Source of the DNA: Oceanisphaera marina
GTDB lineage: Bacteria; Pseudomonadota; Gammaproteobacteria; Enterobacterales; Aeromonadaceae
Length of the DNA: 64,000 nucleotides
Direction of reading: 5' to 3'
Assembly: GCF_014643915.1 (NCBI RefSeq)
Contig: NZ_BMKE01000003.1
Span: 1 to 64,000, forward strand
Shown: piece after piece, positions 36,291 to 43,707 of the stretch
How the letters are laid out: each line of letters opens with the position of its first letter
Numbering within the stretch: the stretch's first letter is position 1
Notes under the pieces: model-generated
Databases searched by the model: none
What the model was told of the DNA's origin: nothing
What the model saw: the letters and a program-made list of their open reading frames with translations, nothing else
Program-made: the position numbers and the translations under genes

Positions 36291-37622
36291 GTGGAATTTA
36301 TTTCGTATCACCCGGCAACCGGGACCGAAGTGACGCGTTTGCAGGCATTATCGGCGAACGAATTAGAACAGCGTCTGCAGCAAAACCAGCAAGCCGCACA
36401 GACATGGCGACAAAGCAGTACTTCGGATCGCAGTGCCTTGCTGAACAGGCTGGCCTCGTTGCTGTCGGCCAACCGGGAGCGGCTGGCGCTGTGTATTACG
36501 CGAGAAATGGGCAAACTGCTCAGTGAGGCTCTGGCCGAGGTCGATCGCTGCGCGTTGGAGTGTAACTATTTTGCGACTCATGGCCCGGCCATGCTGCCGC
36601 TGGCGCGTAGCATGAATACCTGTGAACCCATGGGCAGCGTGCTCTTGCTCAGTTCCTGGCGTTTTCCTCTTTGGCAGGTATTTCGCGTGCTGGCGCCGAC
36701 CTTGATGGCTGGTAATGCCGTGTTGTTGAAGCTGGCGGAGAATCTGCCGCTGTGTGCCCGGGAAATTGAAACCCTGCTGGCCGACGCCGAGGCACCCAAG
36801 GGGCTGGTGTTTAGCCTGCTGATTAGCAAGCCACAGGTAGCGACCCTGATTGCCGACGCCAGAGTAAAGGCATTGGCGTTCAGTGGTAACCGGCAAGATG
36901 CCAGCCAGGTGGCGGCGCTGGCCGGGCAGCAACTAAAACCCATTATTCTAGAGCTGGATGAAACCGAGCTGCAGATTATTCTGGACGATGCCGATCTGGA
37001 TTTGGCGGTGGCAGCGGCGCTGCGCTCACGTTTTCGCAATGCCGGTCAGCTGGGGCATGCGGCGCGAGGCTTCATGGTCACCCCCGGTATTGCCGAGCAA
37101 TTTGTAGCCCGGCTTTCCGCCCAGCTGGCCGAGTGGCAGCCGGGGGATCCGTCATTATACGTCTCCACCCTGGGGCCTCTGGCCACCCGCTTGCAGCGTG
37201 ATGACTTGCAGCAGCAGGTACAGGCGGCACTGGCCGACGGTGCCCAGGCTGTGGTGGGTTGCCAGCTACCTACAGGCGCAGGCTGGTATTACCCCGCTTC
37301 GTTACTGGACAGGGTACGGCCCGACATGGCGGTATTTCGCCGGCAACTCAGCGGGCCTCTGGCCTGTGTATTGCGCGCTCCAAATCAGGATGCCATTCTC
37401 GACATGTGTCAGGATCTGGGCCCTGATGGCACCGTCAGCATCTGGACGCGGGATATGACTCAGGGTGAGCAATTGGCGCGGCAGCTGCCGTTTGCCACCT
37501 GCCTGGTTAACAGAGAACCTTGCCAGGGGAGCGGTTATCAGTCCCGGCCCGGCCTCATGACTGACGGTCACTTCAGTATCCGGGCGTTTTGCCACATCAA
37601 GAGATTGCTGGTGTCTGCCTGA
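36291..37622 (+). CDS. Aldehyde dehydrogenase-fold protein lacking catalytic residues
   Basis: A 443-residue ALDH superfamily protein (GTG 36291, GGGGAG upstream; the frame extends to a TTG at 36222). It aligns to succinate-semialdehyde dehydrogenases, but key sites are altered. The oxyanion asparagine of PWNFP is Arg124 in SSWRFP. The catalytic cysteine of GQxC is Gly255 in NAGQLGHAARG. LELGG is LELDE, keeping the glutamate but not the glycines. FTGS is FSGN, and the C-terminal PFGGxKxSG is degenerate. GabD in this same window keeps all of these. The frame is intact, so this looks like a selected pseudoenzyme rather than decay. Divergent from the SulP gene. Confidence 0.85.
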   Translation: MEFISYHPATGTEVTRLQALSANELEQRLQQNQQAAQTWRQSSTSDRSALLNRLASLLSANRERLALCITREMGKLLSEALAEVDRCALECNYFATHGPAMLPLARSMNTCEPMGSVLLLSSWRFPLWQVFRVLAPTLMAGNAVLLKLAENLPLCAREIETLLADAEAPKGLVFSLLISKPQVATLIADARVKALAFSGNRQDASQVAALAGQQLKPIILELDETELQIILDDADLDLAVAAALRSRFRNAGQLGHAARGFMVTPGIAEQFVARLSAQLAEWQPGDPSLYVSTLGPLATRLQRDDLQQQVQAALADGAQAVVGCQLPTGAGWYYPASLLDRVRPDMAVFRRQLSGPLACVLRAPNQDAILDMCQDLGPDGTVSIWTRDMTQGEQLARQLPFATCLVNREPCQGSGYQSRPGLMTDGHFSIRAFCHIKRLLVSA

Positions 37623-37832
37623 CGTACTGGTGCCAGCTTGTCGTTATAACTGGCTCTGTCCCGGGCGGGTGGCGCCTGGCTATACTGTGGTGACAGGTAT
37701 TGCTCACGTTTTCTCGCTAGGTATGGCTCGGTCTATCCTGACTGTCACGGAGTGGCCCCGAGTGCAATACGTTGCTGCCGGCGTTGTTGGTCGCGGCATA
37801 TTTTCATTAATCTCAAATGATTGGGCGAAAAA

Positions 37833-38243
37833 ATGACATCAAAGTATCCAACTCTGGAACAGATGGGGATCACCTCTTTCGACAGTATCAGCCGTTACAG
37901 CCTGCGCCGCGAGGCCAGAGCCGACGTGCTTAAAATATACTATCACCGGCCAAGCGGCTCTTTGTTGTCGCGCAGCAAGAAATTCACCTTTGCCCGAGCC
38001 AAGGCCAAGGTGGCGGTCGAGTTCCAGAAAACCGACGCCTGGCATCAGCTGGAAGACACCAGCCCGCTGTTGCGTCAGGCGGTGGCGGAATTACAGCAGT
38101 TGCTCAAACCGGCCACCGACACCGCAACGTCGGAGGATACTCGCAATGCCAAGCAGCAATTGCTGGCTGATCTGGAGCATATGGAAGCGGTTATGAAGGA
38201 CAAGCTGGAAGAGCTGCGCCGCCAGATAGAAGAGTTGAAATAA
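37833..38243 (+). CDS. DUF3461 family protein, copy 1
   Basis: A 136-residue cytoplasmic protein beginning SKYPTLEQMGITSFDSISRYSLRREARADVLKIYYHRPSGSLLSRSKKFTFAR, the DUF3461 pattern known from gammaproteobacteria. It ends in a charged coiled coil (HMEAVMKDKLEELRRQIEELK). Function unknown. A related shorter copy lies 550 bases downstream. The ribosome-binding site before ATG 37833 is weak. Confidence 0.8.
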   Translation: MTSKYPTLEQMGITSFDSISRYSLRREARADVLKIYYHRPSGSLLSRSKKFTFARAKAKVAVEFQKTDAWHQLEDTSPLLRQAVAELQQLLKPATDTATSEDTRNAKQQLLADLEHMEAVMKDKLEELRRQIEELK

Positions 38244-38250
38244 AGAAAAT

Positions 38251-38270
38251 AGGGCGGCCGGGCCGCCCTT
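38251..38270. terminator. GC-rich hairpin after DUF3461 copy 1
   Basis: AGGGCGGCC (38251-38259), G, GGCCGCCCT (38261-38269). Lies between convergent genes with A residues on the left, so it can terminate leftward transcription. Same core as the hairpin after copy 2. Confidence 0.7.
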
Positions 38271-38313
38271 GATGTATCCCGCAAACGCTATCCCACCCTG
38301 AGTTTGACTGCCA

Positions 38314-38568
38314 TCAAGATGCCAAAGCCTGTCGTTGCTTGAGCATTGATTCTGCCATTTTCTTGCCAAACAGCTCCATGACCACCTCTTCATTGCCATT
38401 GGCTTCATGCAAGGCACTCACCATGGCCTCCAGGGTCGGCATTGTCTTTTCGATCAGCTGCTGTACATACACCTCTGGCGTGATCCGGGTCAGGGCCTCG
38501 TATTCGGCAAACACACGAGCGGCGTCTTGCTCCAATGCAATGGTCAGTGTTGTTGTCTTCTCTGACAT
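38314..38568 (-). CDS. Small hypothetical protein
   Basis: An 84-residue protein, charged and predicted helical: MSEKTTTLTIALEQDAARVFAEYEALTR, then TPEVYVQQLIEKTMPTLEAMVSALHEANGNEEVVMELFGKKMAE. A good ACAGGAG ribosome-binding site upstream of the start supports a real gene. The N-terminal strand followed by helices is somewhat like ribbon-helix-helix proteins, but I do not recognise the family. Convergent to DUF3461 copy 1. Confidence 0.65.
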   Translation of the reverse strand: MSEKTTTLTIALEQDAARVFAEYEALTRITPEVYVQQLIEKTMPTLEAMVSALHEANGNEEVVMELFGKKMAESMLKQRQALAS

Positions 38569-38792
38569 GGAAACTCCTGTTGTTATTCGGCTGAGGTTTG
38601 AATGGCAATCTAGAATGCCTGCTCAGGCTATGTTAGGGCCAGTCAGCGGGGGCGGCTGGAGCCAAAATCCTGGCCTTATGATGGGCTTATTTCTGGCTCT
38701 AGCAAAGAGAGAACGCAGCCGTTAGCGTGGCGGATGTTAATAAACTGTAAATTTAGGTGCATGGCAGTTTTCTCTGCAAATGAGGTAGTAAA

Positions 38793-39125
38793 ATGTCTGA
38801 ATTTCCCACTCTGGCCGCCATGGGCATCGAGAATGTCCATGCCATCGCACGGTTCAAGCTATGCCATGCAACGGCTGAAGATGAACTGAAGATTTATTTT
38901 CGTCCGGTACAAGAGGGGTGTCAGCCGGACAGTCTCAAGTTCGCTTTTTCACATCAGGGCGATAACAGTAAGCTGGAGCAAGCCTTGAGTGAACTCAACC
39001 GGTTATTGGCAGAGACGCAATCGGCAACCGATGCCAAAACCGCCATCGCCGAAAACCTGGCCAGCCTGGAGCTGGTAATGCAGGCCAAGATGGAGGAAAT
39101 TCGCGAGCGGCTGGCCAAGTTATAA
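38793..39125 (+). CDS. DUF3461 family protein, copy 2
   Basis: A 110-residue paralogue of the protein at 37833: SEFPTLAAMGIENVHAIARFKLCHATAEDELKIYFRPVQEG... and a coiled-coil tail ending LELVMQAKMEEIRERLAKL. It is shorter in the middle, and the basic KKFTFAR region is replaced by LKFAFSHQ. Function unknown. The 224-base region before it has no gene. Confidence 0.75.
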   Translation: MSEFPTLAAMGIENVHAIARFKLCHATAEDELKIYFRPVQEGCQPDSLKFAFSHQGDNSKLEQALSELNRLLAETQSATDAKTAIAENLASLELVMQAKMEEIRERLAKL

Positions 39126-39205
39126 GGTGTGCTGGCACAGTGATGGGCGTATTGGCCTGAGGCCAGGCATTCATCGCGGCTAAAGGAAGATTGGCAAAAT
39201 AAGAA

Positions 39206-39227
39206 AAGGGCGGCCATGGCCGCCCTT
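39206..39227. terminator. Palindromic terminator between convergent genes
   Basis: A 22-base perfect palindrome with arms AAGGGCGGCCA/TGGCCGCCCTT and an A run on the left, so it suits leftward termination of the NCS2 permease transcript as well as the DUF3461 gene. Confidence 0.75.
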
Positions 39228-39256
39228 GGTATGGGTATCTATTTCTCGATACGTAC

Positions 39257-40600
39257 TTACATATAAATAAACTTGGCGATGAAGATGGCGCTTAGCACAT
39301 AGACACCAATGGACACCTGACGGGCCTGGCCGGTCGCCAGCTTCAAGATGGCGTAGCTGACAAAGCCCATGGCAATCCCGTTGGCAATGGAAAAGGTCAG
39401 CGGCATCATCAGGGCGGTAATGGCGGCGGGGGCCATTTCGGTGTAATCGTCCCATTCTATCTTGGCCAGGCTGCTCATCATGGCGAAGGCGACATAGAGC
39501 AGAGCGCCGGCGGTAGCATAAGCCGGGATCATGCCCGCCAGGGGTGCCAGAAACATGGAGAACAGAAACAGTGCGGCTATGGTCACGGCGGTAAGACCGG
39601 TTCGGCCACCGGCGGCCACACCTGCAGCACTTTCTACATAACTGGTTACCGGTGGGCAACCCACGAAAGTACCGATGACCGAGGAGGCGCTATCGGCTTT
39701 CAGCGATTTTTTCAGCCCTTCAATCGAGCCGTCCGGACGGCGCAGATTGGCGCGCTCAGCTACCCCCATCAGAGTACCGGCGGTGTCGAACATGTTGACG
39801 AATAAAAACGACAGTATGATGGTGATCATGCCCACATCGAGTGCGCCCATGATATCCAGCTTCATGAAGGTGGGCGCTATGCTGGGCGGCATGGCGAACA
39901 CACCGTTATATTCCACTATGCCCATCAGCCACCCTGCTAGGGTGACGCCGAGCACGCCGATCAGCACGGCACCGAATATCCTGAGATAGGCCAGAATGGA
40001 AATCACCAGGAAGCAGGCGGCTGCCAGCCAGGCGCTGGGCTGGGTCATGTCACCCAGGGTGACCATGGTGGCCGAGCTGGGAACGACGATACCGGCGGTT
40101 TTAAGACCGATAAGACCCAGAAAAAGCCCTACACCTGCCGTCATGGCGAAGCGCAGCGACTCGGGAATGGCCTCGAGCACCCATTCGCGAATCTTCCAAA
40201 AACTCATGGCGGTAAAAATCACGCCAGACCAGAACACAGCACCCAGTGCTATCTCCCAGCTATAACCCATTTCACCCACGACGGTGAAAGCAAAAAAAGC
40301 GTTAAGGCCCATACCCGGAGCCAGACCTACTGGCCAGTTGGCGTACAGTCCCATGAACAGTGTGGCAATGGCGGCGCCAATACAGGTGGCCACGAACACG
40401 GCACCGGCATCCATACCCGAGGCAGCCATGATATTGGGGTTAACAAAAATGATGTAGGCCATGGTGATAAAGGTAGTTAAACCGGCCACCAGCTCGGTTT
40501 TTACCGAAGTACCATGTTCTTTTAGCTTGAACAGTTTTTCCAGCAGGCCTGCGGACTCTGTGGATGCTTGCTGCGTTATTTCATTTTTGGCATTTTCCAT
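39257..40600 (-). CDS. NCS2/AzgA family purine permease
   Basis: A 447-residue membrane protein of the AzgA-like NCS2 branch (hypoxanthine/guanine/adenine permeases such as E. coli GhxP or AdeP). Signatures: LVAGLTTFITMAYIIFVNP, GLYANWPVGLAPGMGLNAFFAF, LDVGMITIILSFLFVNMFDTAGTLMGVAERANL, SVIGTFVGCPPVTSYVESAAGVAAGGRTGL. Downstream of the HIU hydrolase gene on the same strand, consistent with purine import feeding the catabolic pathway. ATG 40600 with GAGGA is preferred. Confidence 0.92.
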   Translation of the reverse strand: MENAKNEITQQASTESAGLLEKLFKLKEHGTSVKTELVAGLTTFITMAYIIFVNPNIMAASGMDAGAVFVATCIGAAIATLFMGLYANWPVGLAPGMGLNAFFAFTVVGEMGYSWEIALGAVFWSGVIFTAMSFWKIREWVLEAIPESLRFAMTAGVGLFLGLIGLKTAGIVVPSSATMVTLGDMTQPSAWLAAACFLVISILAYLRIFGAVLIGVLGVTLAGWLMGIVEYNGVFAMPPSIAPTFMKLDIMGALDVGMITIILSFLFVNMFDTAGTLMGVAERANLRRPDGSIEGLKKSLKADSASSVIGTFVGCPPVTSYVESAAGVAAGGRTGLTAVTIAALFLFSMFLAPLAGMIPAYATAGALLYVAFAMMSSLAKIEWDDYTEMAPAAITALMMPLTFSIANGIAMGFVSYAILKLATGQARQVSIGVYVLSAIFIAKFIYM

Positions 40601-40632
40601 AGCCGGATGTCCTCGATAGTTTAAATGGCAAA

Positions 40633-40673
40633 CTGCCAATGCCGAGCAAGATTCCGTATGCCGGCATTGGCAG
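40633..40673. repeat. 12-bp inverted repeat between uraH and the purine permease
   Basis: CTGCCAATGCCG (40633-40644) and CGGCATTGGCAG (40662-40673), perfect, 17-base spacer. No T run. Likely an mRNA hairpin that sets unequal expression of the two genes. Confidence 0.75.
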
Positions 40674-40690
40674 ATGCTGCCTACTACCCG

Positions 40691-41047
40691 TTAGCTGCCT
40701 CTGTAAGTAGAGTAGCTGTAGGGAGAGATAAGCAGGGGTACATGATAGTGTTCCTGACCTTCGGCCAGACCGAAACGAATAACAACGTCATCCAGAAAGG
40801 CGGGCTCAAGCAGTTCAACACCTTGCTTGCGCAGGTAGGTACCAGTGTGGAAAACCAGCTGATATTTACCTGGCACATAATCCGCGCCTTCCAGCACAGG
40901 TGCATCGGTACGGCCATCACTGTTGGTATAAACAGTGTTGATTAAAGTGGTTTTTTCACCCTCTTCAACGCGGTACAGCTCGATTTTAATATCTGAACCA
41001 GGCTGGCCTTTAGAAGCGTCGAGGATATGTGTAGTTAATCTTCCCAT
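40691..41047 (-). CDS. uraH: 5-hydroxyisourate hydrolase
   Basis: A transthyretin-related 118-residue enzyme that opens 5-hydroxyisourate to OHCU. Active-site residues and signatures: THILD (His7), NSDGR (Arg46) and the C-terminal SYSTYRGS, whose YRGS ending distinguishes HIU hydrolases from transthyretin. No signal peptide, so cytoplasmic. Divergent from puuE-uraD-allA across a 409-base regulatory region. Confidence 0.95.
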   Translation of the reverse strand: MGRLTTHILDASKGQPGSDIKIELYRVEEGEKTTLINTVYTNSDGRTDAPVLEGADYVPGKYQLVFHTGTYLRKQGVELLEPAFLDDVVIRFGLAEGQEHYHVPLLISPYSYSTYRGS

Positions 41048-41214
41048 TTTCAGTTACCTTGCGCGAATTACGCGTCTCCATTGATTCAAGGTACTGCCTT
41101 CGCGATCTATAATGGCTTGCAGTATGTTGCCAGGCACATATAAAGAAGCTGCGACGACAGAACTAATTTTACATCAAGATAATCTTTGTTGTCTACATGC
41201 CGTTAACATAAAGT

Positions 41215-41230
41215 TGACTTAAAAGTCACA
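41215..41230. promoter_or_regulatory. RutR-like box in the uraH-puuE intergenic region
   Basis: TTGACTTAAAAGTCAC shares TTGACT-N5-GTCA with the site upstream of xdhA (10743) and contains the inverted repeat TGACTT-AA-AAGTCA. Weaker than the xdhA site against the E. coli consensus. Confidence 0.4.
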
Positions 41231-41347
41231 TTTTTGCCGAAGGCTGCACTAACGCCGCTATCTTGATGAATGAGGATTGTCTTTGCTTTGCTAGCCCAAA
41301 GCAAGATAAGCTGTAAGATCTGATACAAAAAGCAAACCTGTTATTTA

Positions 41348-41387
41348 CATAGATCGATTTTATTGTATACAATAAAATCGATCTATG
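41348..41387. promoter_or_regulatory. Perfect 40-bp palindrome upstream of puuE
   Basis: The left half is CATAGATCGATTTTATTGTA and the right half is its exact reverse complement, with no central loop. The centre reads TTATTGTATACAATAA, an extended TTGTATACAA of the type bound by FadR/FCD GntR proteins, flanked by ATCGAT. It ends 69 bases before the puuE ATG and probably overlaps the promoter. The rest of the 41048-41456 gap holds the RutR-like box and no gene. Confidence 0.9.
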
Positions 41388-41456
41388 ACTGGCCAGCCCT
41401 CTGCAAATTCTTGTCTCGCGGCTGGTACCCTAACCTGCGTTTCAAGGAGTTTTCTG

Positions 41457-42377
41457 ATGAGCCAAAAAAACGACTATCCCCGCGATCTTGCTGGGTATGG
41501 CGCTAATCCGCCGCATCCTCAGTGGCCTAACAAGGCCCGCATTGCCATCAACTTTGTACTGAACTACGAAGAAGGTGGTGAGCGTAACGTATTGCACGGT
41601 GATGGCGAGTCTGAAGCCTTCCTGTCTGAAATGCCCACCGCCGTGGCTTTTCCCGATGCTCGCCACATGAGCATGGAGTCTATCTACGAATACGGTAGCC
41701 GTGCCGGCGTGTGGCGTTTGTTGCGTTTGTTCAAGCGCTACAACATTCCCATGACTATTTTTGCCGTGGCCACTGCCATCGAGCGTTACCCCGAGATCGC
41801 CAAGGCATTCATGGCTGAAGGTCATGAAATCTGCTCTCACGCTTATAAGTGGATCTCTTATCAGTTCATGAGCGAAGAAGAAGAGCGCGAGCACTACCAT
41901 AAAGCGATGGAAATCTTCGAGCGCGTGTGTGGCCAGCGTCCACAAGGCTGGTATACCGGCCGCGATAGCCCCAACACCCGCAAGATTGTCATGGAAGACG
42001 AAGGCATACTGTACGATTCTGATTCCTACGCCGATGACCTGCCTTACTGGGTAGACAACAACGGCAAGGGCCACCTGGTGGTCCCGTATGTCATGGATAC
42101 CAACGACATGCGTTTTGGCCTGAATGGCTACAACAACGGCGAAGAGTTCTTCCAGTATCTGAAAGACTCGTTCGACGTGTTGTATGAAGAGGGAGCCGAA
42201 GCGCCGAAGATGCTTTCTATTGGTATGCACTGTCGTATATTGGGTCGTCCCGGACGTATGGCTGGCCTTGAGCGCTTCATCAAGTATGCTCGTAGCCACG
42301 ACCATGTGTGGTTTACCCGCCGTATCGACATTGCCAACCATTGGCATGAGAACCACCCATATGAAGGAAACAAGTAA
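41457..42377 (+). CDS. puuE: Allantoinase PuuE (polysaccharide-deacetylase fold)
   Basis: A 306-residue metal-independent allantoinase converting allantoin to allantoate. Signatures: DYPRDLAGYGANPPHPQWPNKARIAINFVLNYEEGGERNVLHGD, EICSHAYKWISY and GWYTGRDSPNTRKIVMEDEG, all typical of PuuE. ATG 41457 has AAGGAG; a longer frame from 41385 overlaps the palindrome and is not used. Overlaps uraD by one base (TAATG), so translation is coupled. Confidence 0.95.
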   Translation: MSQKNDYPRDLAGYGANPPHPQWPNKARIAINFVLNYEEGGERNVLHGDGESEAFLSEMPTAVAFPDARHMSMESIYEYGSRAGVWRLLRLFKRYNIPMTIFAVATAIERYPEIAKAFMAEGHEICSHAYKWISYQFMSEEEEREHYHKAMEIFERVCGQRPQGWYTGRDSPNTRKIVMEDEGILYDSDSYADDLPYWVDNNGKGHLVVPYVMDTNDMRFGLNGYNNGEEFFQYLKDSFDVLYEEGAEAPKMLSIGMHCRILGRPGRMAGLERFIKYARSHDHVWFTRRIDIANHWHENHPYEGNK

Positions 42378-42892
42378 TGAGCCGTTTTACTACCTGTACG
42401 CCTAGCACTATGGGCCGCGACGAGTTCGTGGCTGCATTCGCCGACATCTACGAGCACTCTCCCTGGGTTGCCGAGCAGACTTACGATCAAGGCCTGACTG
42501 CGGAAGATGACAACATTGAGCACCTGCACAGCCGTATGGCTGCAGTTATGAGCAATGCTGACAAGCAGGCTCAGCTCGACCTGATCAATGCTCACCCGGA
42601 CTTGGCCGGTAAAGCCGCCCAGCGCGGCGAATTGACCGAAGCCTCTACCAGCGAGCAGGCCGGTGCCGGCATCAGCGAGTGCAACGCGGAAGAATTTGCC
42701 CGTTTCACCGAGCTGAACAATGCCTACAAGGAAAAGTTCCAGTTTCCGTTCATCATGGCAGTCAGGGGTTCTAACCGTCATCAGATTCTGGCGGCATTCG
42801 AAGAGCGTATTCATAACGACTACGACACCGAATTTGCGCGCGCGGTAAAAGAAATCAATAGAATAGCCGAGTTTCGTTTAAGCGCTATGTAA
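42377..42892 (+). CDS. uraD: OHCU decarboxylase
   Basis: A 171-residue enzyme that decarboxylates OHCU to S-allantoin. Family signatures: MGRDEFVAAFADIYEHSPWVAEQTYD, INAHPDLAGKAAQRGELTEASTSEQAGAG (catalytic His in AHPDL) and FPFIMAVRGSNRHQILAAFEERI. Between puuE and allA. It acts before PuuE in the pathway although its gene comes after. Confidence 0.95.
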   Translation: MSRFTTCTPSTMGRDEFVAAFADIYEHSPWVAEQTYDQGLTAEDDNIEHLHSRMAAVMSNADKQAQLDLINAHPDLAGKAAQRGELTEASTSEQAGAGISECNAEEFARFTELNNAYKEKFQFPFIMAVRGSNRHQILAAFEERIHNDYDTEFARAVKEINRIAEFRLSAM

Positions 42893-42944
42893 TAAGGGAC
42901 GCGGGGTGCTGGTCACCCCGCTTTTATGTTTTTCGGAGGAAGCA

Positions 42945-43454
42945 ATGATTAAGACTCTTAAAATAGAGCCACTGACAAAAGAAGCATTCGCCCCTTTTGG
43001 TGATGTCATCGAGTCTGAAGGCCGTGATCACTTCATGATCAACAACGGCTCTACCCAGCGTTACCACAACCTGGGTGAAGTGCAGCTGGACGAACAAGGC
43101 CAGGGCATTATCAGCATTTTCCGCGCCAAGACGTTGGAATATCCGCTGCAAGTTAAAATGCTGGAGCGTCACCCTTTTGGGTCTCAATCATTCATTCCGT
43201 TGTTTGGTCACGAATTTTTGCTGGTGGTTGCCCCCGTGGGTGATGGCAGCCTGAATATCGACCCAAGCACGGTACGTGCTTTCCGAGCCAATGCTCGCCA
43301 GGGCGTGAACTATCACAGAGGCGTATGGCATCACCCCATTATGGCGCTGCGTGATGACGACGAGTTCCTGGTAGTCGATCGCACCGGTCCGGGCAACAAC
43401 TGTGATGAATTCTTCTTTGACGAGTCCATCCAGCTTAGCGTTGAGCTAGACTAA
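42945..43454 (+). CDS. allA: Ureidoglycolate lyase
   Basis: A 169-residue AllA that splits ureidoglycolate into glyoxylate and urea. Signatures: IEPLTKEAFAPFGDVIE, MLERHPFGSQSFIPL and VNYHRGVWHHPIMAL (histidine ligand region), then EFLVVDRTGPGNNCDEFFF. ATG 42945 follows CGGAGGA. Last of puuE-uraD-allA. An allantoate-processing gene that would supply ureidoglycolate is not in the window. Confidence 0.95.
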   Translation: MIKTLKIEPLTKEAFAPFGDVIESEGRDHFMINNGSTQRYHNLGEVQLDEQGQGIISIFRAKTLEYPLQVKMLERHPFGSQSFIPLFGHEFLLVVAPVGDGSLNIDPSTVRAFRANARQGVNYHRGVWHHPIMALRDDDEFLVVDRTGPGNNCDEFFFDESIQLSVELD

Positions 43455-43466
43455 GTTATCTGTATT

Positions 43467-43492
43467 TTCCTCTTGCCGCCTGGCAAGAGGAA
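43467..43492. terminator. Hairpin after allA
   Basis: TTCCTCTTGCC (43467-43477), GCCT, GGCAAGAGGAA (43482-43492), perfect 11-bp stem without a clear T tract. The remaining gap to 43707 has no gene. Confidence 0.55.
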
Positions 43493-43707
43493 GCCAGTCC
43501 TTTCGGGCAGCTTGAAGCCATCAGCTTTCAGCGAACAGCCAAGATAAGCCCCAAGTATTACCCCTTCCGCACACAAAAAACTGCAGACTTACTTTGTTTT
43601 GCGTATTGCGCCGCTGGCGTAAACTCTTGTTTTATCTAAAGAGTATCGAGCTTTCAAGATGGTGCTATTGTTTTTGTGCGAATGAAATCGCCCCTGAATA
43701 ATACCGC

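Noticed and set aside
37630-37836. 68-codon open frame before DUF3461 copy 1
   Set aside because: No ribosome-binding site or domain, and it overlaps the start of the accepted gene.
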